From NCBI RefSeq assembly GCF_905147365.1, contig NC_056418.1, positions 6,633,262 through 6,697,261 of the forward strand: a stretch of DNA of 64,000 bases, in the 5' to 3' direction. Made by a program: the position numbers and the translations under genes. Positions 36,401-46,171 of the stretch are shown piece by piece. Position 1 is the stretch's first letter, and each line of letters starts with the position of its first letter. The notes below the pieces were generated by a model. It made no database searches. It was given only the letters and a program-made list of their open reading frames with translations, and was not told the origin of the DNA. Source of the DNA: Aricia agestis (Eukaryota; Arthropoda; Insecta; Lepidoptera; Lycaenidae).

Positions 36401-38742
36401 GTGTTCTCGTATGTAGGACTGTAAAATAGGTGGGTTGTATTCTTTGTGAGTCGCACTATGTCCTGATTTCCGAGTAGTTCACATTCAGTGGGTGACTTAC
36501 ATTTATAATTTAAAAATAATCGAGTATTTTTGCTGTGGAAAATCTTAAAAATTGCTTCCATGACTTGTTTTCGAGCTTGTTTCTCACCAATATAATAATG
36601 CAATTTTAGGTGGATCAAAAGCTTTTCGGGGAATATTGAGAATTAATTGATCGTAAAGTAGTTATTTACACTTTACTCGAGGTATATAACTAGATAGATA
36701 CATGATTTTGCAAATATTAAAATACATTTCTGCGGGATCAAAAGCTTTTTAGAAAGCGCTAAGATACTAAACAAGAAATAACAACTCTTTAGTCTTTGAT
36801 GATAGACTGTAGACATGGTAGTTTGTGTTGTTCTCTCTTGTTCTCAAAAGTTTTTGTCGTAATCACATGTTGTTGCGACATTTTTGTGCAACGTTTTTAT
36901 TGCTAGTAGTCTACGTGATATGATGGTGCTTTTTTATTAGACAGCTAAAGATCCTTTATTTTTTTTTCAGGAACCTGCACGATTTTCGGCTACGGCATCA
37001 AGAGTTTGGATGACGAAGATCTATCGGAGCGGCTGCTGTCAGCTGACTTGCGGCTGGTGTCACTAGACGAATGTGTCAGCCGGTTGGGTCCTATAGCTCC
37101 TAGACACGACAGCGGCATGCTGTGCGCAGTTGGCGACGGCAGCGATGCGTGTCAGGTTATATTTAACACCCAATTAATAATATTAAGGCCCAATTTCGCC
37201 AACGTCCGTTAGTGTTAACAGTTTGTTAAAATGTCATGTCTCCTGATTCATTCATATGAATAACGAAAGATGTAACGTGATAATGTCTAAACACACTAGG
37301 CCGAAGTTACGCGGCGTATATTCCTCATAATTACGTCCGCAATGTCAAACGCATATACAAAATACGGACGGAACGCGACGGAATAGTGTGTCATCACTCA
37401 TCGCGGTAATCTAAAATACATTGCGGGCATAATCATGCGGAATTTACGCCGCGTAACTTCGGCCTAGTGTGTTTAGACACTTAGTGTCTAAACACACTAG
37501 GCCGAAAATACGCGGCCAAAGTTCGGCATGATTATACGCCAGCAATGCGCTACGCATACAATATAACGCGACGTAATTTTGGCGTGGTGTATCATCAGTA
37601 ATTTGAAATACATTGCAGGCGTAATCAGACCGAACTTCTGCCGCGTATTTTCGGCCTAGTGTGTTTAGACACTAATTCGAGCATTGACTTTAACAGTTGT
37701 TGATGAAATTGGACCTAACATAGCTGCGATCGAGAGTAATGTAAATTGACGCGAATAATTTAGCTATGTCTGTAGTCAGTAGTCACGAGTAGTATACCTA
37801 GTATGTAATATGTATGTATGTACGTGGATGATTGGCTCGATTTCTTTGTGAAATAAATCAACGGGGTACATGACAGCTACGTACGAATACGTAGGTTATA
37901 ATGATGACGAATATCGAATGTCGGATGTATATAGTATAGAATGTCGAATGTATGTAGTATAGGAGCTTTTTCAACCTATCGAAAACTCATGCTCATCCCT
38001 GAGCTCACTGATCTATAATAATAGAAGATCATAAAATTGGATAGATGTACCTATTCGAGTTCCTCTTGTCCGGAGATATATCGCAGGAATAAAATATGGT
38101 AAGTATATCTATTTTATTACTTACAAAAATAATTATTGTAAATGGCGCAGCATTGGATATAGGCATTAAAAGAAGAAGAGGACTCGCCGTCCTCTGCTTC
38201 TTTTAATGCCTATATCCAATCACTGAAGGTTGGCAGTCAAGCTCCGAACTTTTCCTTGTCTAAATGCTATGCTTCTTCGGCCATCTTTATAGTTTGTAGA
38301 AGCCTGAGTGCCTAGACAAGCGGCAAGCGATTACCGTAAACGCCAACGCCACAAAATGTATGGGATTTGACATTAGTATTCGCTAGCGAAGCGATGACTT
38401 ATGTCAAATCGCATACATTTTGTTAGCGTTTACGATAATCGCTTGCCACTTGTCTACTGGGGCTGCATTGTTTGTTTCTGAAGCAAACAGCAGCGAGGCA
38501 AGTCTCATTTTCCATTCATTTTCAATGTCAGGTAATTGCGTCTCAGCTTAATTTGTGGCTTATATCAGGGTGACTCCGGCGGTCCTCTCATATGCGGCGG
38601 GCAGCTCCAGGGTATATGCAGCTACGGGCTGAGCTGCGGCGTCCGCGGTGTCCCGGGGGTGTACACCAGTGTCGCACCACACTTGGACTGGATACGAAGT
38701 GTTATCGATGAAGATAATTTTGTTAATAATAAAATAAAATAA
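28057..38742 (+). CDS. Trypsin-like serine protease, five exons, 5' end not found
   Basis: Secreted chymotrypsin-family (S1A) protease that should cut after Lys/Arg. Exons: 28057-28097, 32398-32599, 34368-34468, 36971-37155, 38569-38742; all introns are GT-AG and every phase joins. Exon 1 seen carries the zymogen cleavage site RVKR then VVGG. Exon 2 has TAAHC (catalytic His), exon 3 HDIALL (catalytic Asp), exons 4-5 join as DACQ and GDSGGP (catalytic Ser), with Asp six residues before that Ser, the trypsin-specificity position. The end is GVPGVYTSV to a TAA. About 234 residues from the cleavage region match a trypsin catalytic domain. The signal-peptide exon(s) must lie upstream of 28057. Introns hold many transposons, and the stop codon sits at an antisense LINE tail. 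Digestive or other role cannot be decided. Confidence 0.85.
28802..29055 (-). mobile_element. Helitron-like H4 with expanded AT tract
   Basis: GCTATTTGACCGAGCTTTGC to TTGGAGCCGATTCC matches 16429. It is then followed by an AT microsatellite (about 28963-29023) and ACAAGAATTGCTCGTTTAAA, which is the family's other end in inverted orientation. Lies in the first trypsin intron. Confidence 0.5.
29372..29536. mobile_element. Palindromic MITE
   Basis: CTTAAGGCTGCGTTTCCACT and AGTGGAAACGCAGCCTTAAG are exact inverted repeats, followed by GAAGCGGAGCGGAGCTTAGC and its mirror. Inside the trypsin intron. Confidence 0.8.
29735..30164 (+). mobile_element. piggyBac-type MITE, copy 1
   Basis: Ends GAGGGCGACTAACCC and GGGTTAGTCGCCCCC. 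TTAA follows at the right (30165-30168) and a changed ATAA precedes at the left. Same orientation and high similarity to 55505-55935, whose flanks are both TTAA. Non-coding. Confidence 0.75.
30350..30422. repeat. AT dinucleotide microsatellite
   Basis: Uninterrupted AT repeat of about 36 units, next to an H4 remnant (GACCGAGCTTTTCTCGGTA). It produces artificial Tyr-Ile frames. Confidence 0.9.
31440..31590 (+). mobile_element. Helitron-like H1 fragment
   Basis: CGCTGAACCGATTTTGGTG, GAGTCCTGGAAAAGGATA, TTTTTATCCCGGAAAAAATG and TGCGCAACGGA in H1 order. In the trypsin intron. Confidence 0.45.
31759..32330. mobile_element. Inner hAT-type MITE of the nest
   Basis: Ends CATAAAGTTAATATACC and GGTATATTAACTTTATG, then CTAGCGGAATAGAG and its mirror. 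Flanked by GTCTGAAT at 31751-31758 and 32331-32338. The same element, uninterrupted, is at 58253-58551 with a different 8-bp duplication, which confirms the ends. It is itself split by a SINE-like copy. Confidence 0.9.
32041..32313 (+). repeat. SINE-like family A, innermost insertion of the nest
   Basis: ACGTGGGAGAGCCATACTTC to TTTCATAAAAAAAAA. AGGT borders both sides (32037-32040 and 32313-32316), a possible short duplication. An internal deletion removed the CACCTGCAGCTCTTCTG block present in other copies. Confidence 0.75.
32708..33000 (+). mobile_element. Two tandem Helitron-like H2 copies
   Basis: First copy 32708-32856 (TCTATATATATAAAAATGG to GGGACAG, CTAGT); second 32857-33000 (TATATAAAATGGATTTTCAA to CACCGGGACATCCAGT). 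Head-to-tail copies are common for Helitrons. In the second visible trypsin intron. Confidence 0.6.
33001..33203 (+). mobile_element. Helitron-like H1, well preserved
   Basis: GCTAATATTATAAATGTG, GTCTGTCTGTTACC, ATCCCGGAAAAATGTACAG, then GCGCAACGGAGTTGTGGGCG, TCATCTAGT. Follows directly on the H2 pair. Confidence 0.6.
33219..33865 (+). repeat. Long dispersed repeat related to family C
   Basis: ACCGGCCAAGTGCGAGTTGG and GAAGGGTTCCG at the left, GACAGACAGACATGACG and AAGGGTTCCGTTTTTGCC, TATGGAACCCTAG at the right. Ends are those of family C but the middle differs. In the trypsin intron. Confidence 0.5.
34478..34788 (+). mobile_element. Helitron-like H3 beside a trypsin splice donor
   Basis: TTCTTATATATAAAATTCTC start; GTTTACCGGGAAAG, CTAGT end. 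Reverse complement of 15892-16197. It begins about nine bases after the donor GTAAGC at 34469, so most of the start of this intron is transposon. Confidence 0.65.
35050..36960. other. Rest of trypsin intron 3, nothing firmly recognised
   Basis: AT-rich intron. The minus frame at 36361-36618 (85 residues) has no recognisable domain and is bracketed by two copies of GGATCAAAAGCTTTT (near 36612 and 36737). It may be part of an old transposon, but no ends were found. Confidence 0.35.
37186..37716. mobile_element. MITE family D carrying a tandem pair of MITEs
   Basis: AGGCCCAATTTCGCCAAC and GTTGATGAAATTGGACCT are the outer inverted repeats. Compared with 17138-17338, sequence is interrupted after GTAACGTGATAA by the pair at 37284-37672 and resumes at TTCGAGCATTGAC. 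In trypsin intron 4. Confidence 0.75.
37284..37672. mobile_element. Two tandem Harbinger-like MITEs
   Basis: Copy 1 is 37284-37480, copy 2 is 37484-37672. Both have GTGTCTAAACACACTAGGCC ends (left end of copy 1 lacks the first G) and mirrors GGCCTAGTGTGTTTAGACAC. The bases at the three junctions are TAA, TTA and TAA, matching the 3-bp TWA duplication of PIF/Harbinger elements. Confidence 0.8.
38152..38220. repeat. Long hairpin in trypsin intron 4
   Basis: ATTGGATATAGGCATTAAAA and its mirror TTTTAATGCCTATATCCAAT enclose GAAGAAGAGGAC and GTCCTCTGCTTC, with a short TCGCC-type loop. About 32 base pairs with a single mismatch. Confidence 0.8.
38313..38456. mobile_element. Palindromic MITE
   Basis: TAGACAAGCGGCAAGCGATT and AATCGCTTGCCACTTGTCTA, then CGTAAACGC and GCGTTTACG, ATGTATG and CATACAT. 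In trypsin intron 4. Confidence 0.75.
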
Positions 38743-38890
38743 ATAAAATATATTTTTATTCAAAATGAGTATCCATGATACACTTTTTGAAAGTCGAACG
38801 AAGAAACTACGTTGCCTACCACCGGTTCGGGAACTACCCCGCCGAGAAGAACCGGCGTAAGAAACTCGCACGGGGCCATCTTTTACTAAA
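38743..38890 (-). mobile_element. LINE 3'-UTR fragment, antisense, at the trypsin stop codon
   Basis: CCGCCGAGAAGAACCGGCG, GGTTCGGGAACTACCCC and CAAAATGAGTATCCATGAT are the reverse of a 3' UTR widespread in lepidopteran non-LTR elements. Its AT-rich tail complement overlaps the end of the trypsin frame; AATAAA motifs there could act in the trypsin mRNA. Confidence 0.6.
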
Positions 38891-39357
38891 AAATGGAAAA
38901 TTACAATGTTATGTCTTGCAGGCTGCAGCTATGTAACAAAAATAAATGAAAAGTAACCTGCATGGAGCCACCCCATTCCCAAGGTGTGCTGTCCTCGATG
39001 AAATCATTGACTTTATTATAATACGCTTTAGCACACAAACGTTCTTTTACTGCTTTTTGAAAAAAAAAAAAAACTTGATATAACACAACAAATATACATT
39101 GTTACGTTATATTGTATAGCTTTTATCGCGGGCTTTTAGCGCGGCGCCCGAATCAAGAAATCCGTAACGAAAATAAACCTAACACCTCGTCTAACGTTGT
39201 TTCAGTTCGGCATACTTCGGCACGGTGTTTGTGTGCGTGCGAATGCACGTAAACTTGCTATTGCTATGCAATAGGTTTACCTCGGCAGTCCTCGAGTGCC
39301 ACACGTAATATTTTTGTTGTTGTAAAGAAGTATTTAAATACTTAGCTTTATAATATA

Positions 39358-40030
39358 CTAGCGACCCGCCCCAGCTTCGCACGGGTATAAAATATAATAT
39401 TATAGACTATGTCACTCACTCAAGAAATTATTAAAATCGATTTAGTAGTTTTGAATTATTTAAATATTAATTACTACCCAGTACCCGTGGCCCGCATTTG
39501 TCGGTACCGCCGTACCGCCGTACCGCCGCGGCCGTACCGCAGTCAATCTGTAATATCTTCGAAAATATTCATTTAAAGTTTAAAAAATATTCAGTAAAGT
39601 ATAAAGTATAAGTATAATAGATCTATATTAAATCAATAATGTAAAGCCGTATTGCTTAAAATCGCTTCGAAAATTAGCCATAATTTGAAGTTAAAAGTGA
39701 ATGACAAAAAAATGTTATTGTGGGATATCCATAAGAGATAGACATAATATACCATCGCGGAGTTTTCTGTAGACCTTTTCATAGTGTACAATATTTAGTA
39801 GGTACATTATTTTGATAAATCTCGTAGGTACGATATCACATTAGAAACCCCAAAATTAACAGTATTTCTCCACTATTTAATGAATGTTATTATACTTATA
39901 AACCTTCATCTCTATCTATTAATTAAAGAAAACCGCATCAAAATCCGTTGCGTAGTTTTAAAAATTAAAAGGAACAAAGGGACATGAGAGGAAAAAAGCG
40001 ACTTTGTTTTATAACATGTATATCTATTAT
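39358..40030 (-). mobile_element. Helitron-like element, degenerate
   Basis: CTAGCGACCCGCCCCAGCTT, CGCACGGG at the left is a reversed hairpin plus CTAG terminus (compare 14194-14225). Further right, GCATCAAAATCCGTTGCGTA and AAAGCGACTTTGTTTTATA belong to the same kind of repeat. A small CCGTACCGCCG tandem patch lies at 39506-39540. Confidence 0.45.
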
Positions 40031-40621
40031 GTAGCTATAAAGTTAGGTAAAGTGTTATAGACGATAAATAATTAATAGTGTGAATATAAAACTTAGATAA
40101 TAATTGGAGTCAACTCACACACTCACAAACTTTCGCCTTTATATTGTGCGACGTGCGTCCGTAAATAGAAAGTCACTGAGTAAGTAGTTATTAAGGACTT
40201 AAAAATACGTAGTCTAAATATAATATTTTAAAACACTTTTTGACCCGCCGTACTCAGAGTGGAACATTAATTATTTAAATGCAATTAATTCAAAATGTTG
40301 ACATAAGCCCCATACATTATCTGTCAAACTCTTAATTAAATCGAAGGTTAATTGTAATTAAATGTCTCTGAGTACGGACTACGGCGGTAAGACCTGTCAC
40401 TTTTATAAATAACTTAAAAAGCCTTTAAGTTTCCCTTACTTGTACGTTTCGTAGCACTGTGCTACAAAGTGCTACGAAATGCCACCTGAGTATAATGGTG
40501 ACAGACGAAAGTTTAACACAATAAAAATTGTTCATGTTAACGCATCTAAATTTTATTGTGGCTCCCGTTATAGTCCAGCATTGGTGCAGCAATTTAATTA
40601 AAAACATCTCGATTTATGTAA

Positions 40622-40766
40622 CTCCAGACGATCAATTTTAGCAATCAAAAATCATTGACCAATATTATTGAACAATTTATTTGACAATAAGATATTGAAT
40701 ATCAACCCTAGACGGTCAATAATATTGCACTATACGATACTGCACAATAAAATTGATCGTCTAGAC
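40622..40766. mobile_element. Palindromic MITE-like repeat
   Basis: CCAGACGATCAATTTT and AAAATTGATCGTCTAG face each other, with a second nested pair built on GACCAATATTATTG and CAATAATATTG. Confidence 0.55.
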
Positions 40767-41209
40767 GCAGCCTGATTTAATAAAATTATATATTTTTTAT
40801 TTCAATTATCTTACAATAAATATTCATAAGAACGTTACAAGAGTCTAGAAACTCTTGTGAGAGAAATTGTGTACCTGTTGTATTGCACACACAAAAAGGG
40901 CACAATAAAAATATTTCTTTTAGCTGGCCTGGCTCCTTACCTGCTGGATAATATTATTTATGTTTGAGATAAGTAAAACACAAAAATAATGAAATTAATT
41001 TTTATTAACTAAATATTAAACATTTAAATTATTTGAACATCCACGATATACCCAAGCTACATCACACTTAATATCATATTCATAACCACACAAAATATAT
41101 TTAACATTATGATATTATTATGATACACAGTATCGATAAAATGTCTTCTCGGCAGTTTAGAAACTTTGCTTTTACACTTTCGTCGTACATAGTATAATAT
41201 AGATGCGAG

Positions 41210-41425
41210 GTGTAACAAAACAGTGATAACTGATAATACTTCAGGGTGCGTATTCACTGTGAAAGTAGCAGAGTAGCAGCGCTGAAACAGTATTTTTTTT
41301 TGTATGGAAAACTCATCGCGCTGGGGCCCTTGCCCATACAAATCTCAAAAAAATAGTTTTCAGCGCTGCTATTTTCACCATACACACCCTAAAAAATTAT
41401 CACTTAGTTTTGTTACATCTTGTAT
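41210..41425. mobile_element. MITE family E
   Basis: GGTGTAACAAAACAGTGAT, CTTCAGGGTGCG at the left; CACACCCTAAAAAATTATC, TTTTGTTACATCTTG at the right; AGCAGCGCTGAAA and TTTCAGCGCTGCT inside. Confidence 0.65.
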
Positions 41426-41429
41426 TCAT

Positions 41430-42679
41430 GCCTTCGATATATACCTAATATATCATATATGTATGTAACTGGTGGAGCATCACCTTTGCCGATAGCACAA
41501 TAAATACATTTAGGCCGATAGATAAGACAAAGTATGTCTCTCTAAAATTATTTATCCCAAAATTATTGCCACAGATATTCCTTATACATTTATTTAAGCA
41601 TTTTTATGGAATGTTTATTTTTGCGCTATATTTGCTTTTGCAGCTATATATTAGCATGGAAACGGACCGTAAGGAACGTTAGTTTTGTTCTGTATTGATT
41701 TATATACTTGGTACAGCTTAGCTAAAAACACATCAGGATTTGGTAAATACAGCGCGTACAGCTCAATGTCGATGCAGTGGAGTGAAAGTATGGCTTTAAT
41801 CTTACTTCAAACGATATATTGCTATTTGTTTTCTTTTTATCATATTTTGATGGTAGGACAATATAATAGGACTAATTCTAATGTGTGAAGGGGTGGACGG
41901 AAGTATTAAATTTGATAGGATGAATATTATAATATTTGTGTTTAAACTATATTAATTAATTATTTACTTAACTGATATGAACGTCGCGCAAAATTTTAGA
42001 TCGGCAAAAAAGGAAGCAGTACACGTTATTACTTATTGGTAAATCAGTAGGTAGATATTGTACAGCATTTCAGCCGAGAGATCTTAAAAATTTGCGCGGC
42101 CTAATAACAAGAGCTCAAAACTACAATTATTGTTTATTCGTTGAAAGTTTATTTCTCTGAGTTCTGACAATAAATTAATGCCAACGACATAAAGACTCAT
42201 GGAAACTCTGATCTAAAATATATTAGCATAATTATACAGCCTCTTATTGCACATTAAAACTTAAACAACTGAAGTCTGAAATGGTAACACTTTTCTATAC
42301 ATTCATATATTGCAAACACACACTTATATTTACTAGTCACAGTTTACAAATCCATTTGTTCGATCAAATAATAGATAAAAAATTTAAAGTACAGCATTAT
42401 ATAGTGATAAATATTTCTAATTCAATATTTGTTTAATATTATGTTACCAATACATAAGCAAACACATTTACACAAATAAACATTATACAGTTTTTATTTA
42501 AGTGCCACTTGCCAAATGCCAGTGATGCTATAAACGCACACATAGCTAATAAATAATTTAAAAAGTTATCTTGAACCATAAATTTAATATATTTACTTTG
42601 TCTTGAACCTAAAATGCTTCATACTTCATTATGTTTCTAACATAGGATTCGTATCAGTTTTGTACTATTATATATAACC
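41430..42679. other. Intergenic, nothing recognised
   Basis: AT-rich. Short frames such as 41685-41888 carry no family signal. Confidence 0.4.
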
Positions 42680-43026
42680 ACTAGACGTTCCGCGCGGCTT
42701 CGCCCGCGTAAATTAGATATTTCATAGATAAAATATTAGTCCACAAAAAATAGCCTATGATCCTTCACATGGTCTACTTCTTATCTGACCCAAATAACAG
42801 AAAAATTGCTCTAGTAGTTCGTGAGATAAGCCCTTTCAAATAATTTCCCCCGTTTTTTCCACATTTTCCTCTATTTATTCGCTCCTATTAGTCTAAGCGT
42901 GATAAAATATAGCCTTCCTCGATAAATGGGCTATCCAACACTGAAAGGATTTTTCAAATCTGACCAGTAGTTGCTAAATAAACAACAAACAAACAAACTC
43001 TTCCGCTTTATAATATTAAGTATAGA
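42680..43026 (-). mobile_element. Non-autonomous Helitron-like element
   Basis: Reverse copy of the family at 4221-4524. Left ACTAGACGTTCCGCGCGGCTT, right TAATATTAAGTATAGA. Same CGCGGCTTCGCCCGCG hairpin. Confidence 0.7.
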
Positions 43027-43274
43027 CTATAGATATTACCACTAGAAGTGTATCCAATAAAAAACTCGAGACGCCAAAATTTAATAATCAGTATGGCAAA
43101 AGAACTTCCCAATACATGATATCTCATTTAATAAACAATCTGCCTATAAAGATTTAAGAGGATATAAATAAATCAAATTTAAAGAAGTCACTCAAAACTT
43201 ACTTTGCGGATATGGAGCACCTTATATAATACTCATTAAGCAAACTTGTTTACATTGTCAGCAGTCTATCTGCC

Positions 43275-43450
43275 GCGCTGCCATAGTATAAAGAGGGGAA
43301 GTAAGTTATCTTCGGCACCGCGCGCGGCTTGATGTGTGCGCCATAGTATCAATACGTCGCCACGTACGGCACACAACAAAATCTCGGCGGTACCAGCCTA
43401 GTAAAACTGGCCGAAGATAACTTACTTCCCCTCCTTTTACTATGGCGCTG
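43275..43450. mobile_element. Palindromic MITE
   Basis: GGGGAAGTAAGTTATCTTCG is mirrored by CGAAGATAACTTACTTCCCC; outside these, CCATAGTA and TACTATGG and GCGC blocks extend the repeat. Confidence 0.75.
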
Positions 43451-43982
43451 CGCGCCACGCCGTGGCGTCAGCGCGGAGTTGACTGTACGATGGATCGCTC
43501 AGTGAATATTACCTATGTTGTTTCTAATTCTTATATTATTATGTCATTTGTACAATTTAGTTTATACTTAATATCGTTAAATATTATGTTAGTACGTAGT
43601 ATAATGTTTGTCTTCCTTTTGTGGCTCTGTTATCTTTAAAACAAGAGAACCTCTTTTATATTGTCTACACAACTCGGCTACGGGTTAAAGACAATATTTT
43701 GTCAGAATTGTAATTTTACATGTTATGAAATAAATAAATAAAATAAATAAATAAAAATATTATAGAACAAAATACAAAAATATTTAAAATAGCACATTTC
43801 ATTAAATGTATTAGGAGTATTTAACATCTAAATGTAAGTGGCAGTATTAGGCCAGACATGTATGAAAAATAAGCAGAAAAATTGTATGTAAGCTTTTAAA
43901 GGTAAAGTTTAAAAGAGTAAATTTAATGCAAGAAATATTTGTGCCCTTAAAATCTAGACTAAGCAGTGCCTAAATTATATTA

Positions 43983-45274
43983 CGAGGGCTGCTATTTATG
44001 TATCCGGAACTGGCCACTTACAAGAACAATATTTAAAAAGTAATTACAACATTTGAAAATAGAACTCTTTGGTTGAAGAATACATTTTGTTTCATGTGAC
44101 TGTCAATTATTTTTCCATTGTGGAGTCATTTTGAAAATTGCGTGTCTTCATTTGCCATGGATTTAATGCGTGAACATTTTCGTGCAATGATTTACTACGA
44201 TTTTCGGCGTGGGCTAAATCAACAACAGTGCTTTATTCAACTCATCGCAACTTTTGGAGATGAAGCACCATCAAAAACCACTGTTTATCACTGGTACAGT
44301 GAGTTTAATCGTGGGCGGTCTATGCTCACGGATGAAAATAAAGAAGGTCGCCCAAAAACAGCTGTTGTCCCACAAAATATAGATGCTGTGCGGGAACTAA
44401 TAATGCGTGATCGTCATGTTACATATCGCGAGATAGAGGCGTCCTTAGGCATAAGTATGACGAGCATACATAAGATATTACACGAACATTTGGCTGTAAA
44501 AAAAATATGTTCGCGTTGGATTCCGCACAACTTGACAATCGATCAAAAACGGGCTCGTGTCGATTGGTGCAAAAAAATGATAAAAAAATACAACCGTGGT
44601 ACGTCAAAAGCCGTTTATAATATCTACACAGGTGATGAATCTTGGATCTATGCATATGACCCCGAAACTAAACAACAGTCAACGGTGTGGGTGTTCCAAG
44701 ATGAGCCGAAACCAACAAAAGTTACTCGTGCAAAAAGTACTTTGAAGCAAATGGTCGCCTGTTTTTTTGGAATTAATGGACATGTGGCTACAGTGCCATT
44801 AGAGAATCGTAAAACGGTTAATTCTGAATGGTATACGACCATTTGTTTACCAGAAGTCTTTGAAGAAATAAGAAAGGACAACCGACACCGCAGAATCATA
44901 TTACATCACGACAATGCTAGCTGTCACACCTCAGCTGAAACAACTCAGTTTTTGGAGGGTCAAAAGATCGAATTGACTGGTCATCCGCCGTACAGCCCTG
45001 ATTTGGCACCTAACGATTTCTTTTTATTTCCATACGCGAAGAACAAATTACGTGGTCAACGTTTTTCGAGCCGCGAAGAGGCTGTTGATGCGTTCAAAAT
45101 GCACGTTTTGGAGATACCTCAATCAGAATGGAAAAAGTGCTATGAAAATTGGTTCCAGCGTATGCAAAAGTGTGTCGATCATCGCGGCGAATATTTTGAA
45201 AAGCAATAAAACCATATTAAATGATATATGTTTGTTTCTTTTTTTAATTCCGGATACATAAATAGCAGCCCTCG
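43983..45274 (+). mobile_element. Full-length mariner element
   Basis: 1,292 bp. The first and last 27 bases (43983-44009 and 45248-45274) are perfect inverted repeats starting CGAGGGCTGCTATTTATG. TA duplications lie at 43981-43982 and 45275-45276. A single open transposase frame fills the middle. Perfect ends, full length and an unbroken frame suggest recent arrival. Confidence 0.95.
44157..45209 (+). CDS. mariner transposase, apparently intact
   Basis: 350 residues from the ATG at 44157 (the frame is open further up but has no other ATG). It would cut the element out and paste it at TA sites. N-terminal DNA-binding half has two helix-turn-helix regions (FGDEAPSKTTVYHWYSEFNR, then VTYREIEASLGISMTSIHKI) and WIPHNLTIDQ. 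The catalytic triad is DD34D: Asp in TGDESWIY, Asp in HHDNASCH, and Asp in SPDLAPNDFFLFP exactly 34 residues after the second. No stop or frameshift was seen. Subfamily not assigned. No intron needed. Confidence 0.95.
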   Translation: MDLMREHFRAMIYYDFRRGLNQQQCFIQLIATFGDEAPSKTTVYHWYSEFNRGRSMLTDENKEGRPKTAVVPQNIDAVRELIMRDRHVTYREIEASLGISMTSIHKILHEHLAVKKICSRWIPHNLTIDQKRARVDWCKKMIKKYNRGTSKAVYNIYTGDESWIYAYDPETKQQSTVWVFQDEPKPTKVTRAKSTLKQMVACFFGINGHVATVPLENRKTVNSEWYTTICLPEVFEEIRKDNRHRRIILHHDNASCHTSAETTQFLEGQKIELTGHPPYSPDLAPNDFFLFPYAKNKLRGQRFSSREEAVDAFKMHVLEIPQSEWKKCYENWFQRMQKCVDHRGEYFEKQ

Positions 45275-45412
45275 TAGTTATGGCAACATAACAAGCGTGT
45301 AAGTACATTTTTATTTTTACAATATCATACATCGCACAACCTCAGTTTTAAATAGTACATTCAAAACATTCATTTTTAAGTAAATTTTAGTAATATTGGT
45401 TGTATTGCACAA

Positions 45413-45768
45413 TAATAATAATAAAGCTCCCACACCGGTTTCGATGACGGTGGCCGGTTTTATTGAAACCAGGCCAGCTACGCAGGAGTAATTTTATAGT
45501 GCCCAAGTGTGTTCAGTACACAAGAGCACTCTCTATTCCTTTACTCTCATAACCCAGTGGGACGGAAGACCGACACGACCGGCGAGAGATGAGGCGCAGG
45601 ACAGACTTTTTACATGCCCATCCGACGCATGGATCATCTTACTTGTCAGACAATCAGATGATCAGCCTGCATTGTCCTAACCAAACTTGGAAATAACATG
45701 TTTCCAACGCAGGAATCGAACCCACGACCTCCGAGTCAAGAGTCGCGTTCTATGTATACCACTATGTT
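45413..45768 (-). mobile_element. tRNA-derived SINE C, head-truncated
   Basis: Reverse copy similar to 26507-26876 from GCTCCCACACCGG to ACCCACGACCTCCGAGTCA. The tRNA-like head is cut after the B box. ATTGCACAA occurs on both sides (near 45403 and 45771), a short target duplication. Confidence 0.75.
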
Positions 45769-46162
45769 TTATTGCACAAATTATTATTATTATCATAGCT
45801 ATGACTGTAATTGAAACGATACAATAAACATTGCCATTTAAAAATGGAATATTTTAGATGTTTATTTTTAATTTGTTATCAAAATATGGATTACAATATT
45901 GTTAGTATATCCAAAAATTTAAATTAAGACGTCATAAGAATGCAACAACGAACACAAACAAAGAACACTACGCCCATGAAATACTAATTATGATAAAAGA
46001 TCAACAAACAATTGATCAATAACAACACAACTATATACCACACCTAAAAAGTCTTAGGTGCATATTTGACATTGATCTAAGATATAATGATAATAACAAG
46101 GTACAGAATTTTATATTATGCGTCGATTCACCATTTCAACTTTAAATACATACATACATAAT

Positions 46163-46168
46163 TTTATT
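46163..46168 (-). terminator. Polyadenylation signal of rdgB-beta
   Basis: AATAAA on the minus strand lies four bases after the TAA stop, implying a very short 3' UTR if used. Confidence 0.5.
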
Positions 46169-46171
46169 GGT

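Noticed and set aside
36361..36618. 85-residue minus gene in trypsin intron 3
   Set aside because: No domain, no ends of a transposon and no splice context; kept only as a note in the intron entry.
44419..44899. Minus-strand frames inside the mariner
   Set aside because: Shadows of the transposase frame.
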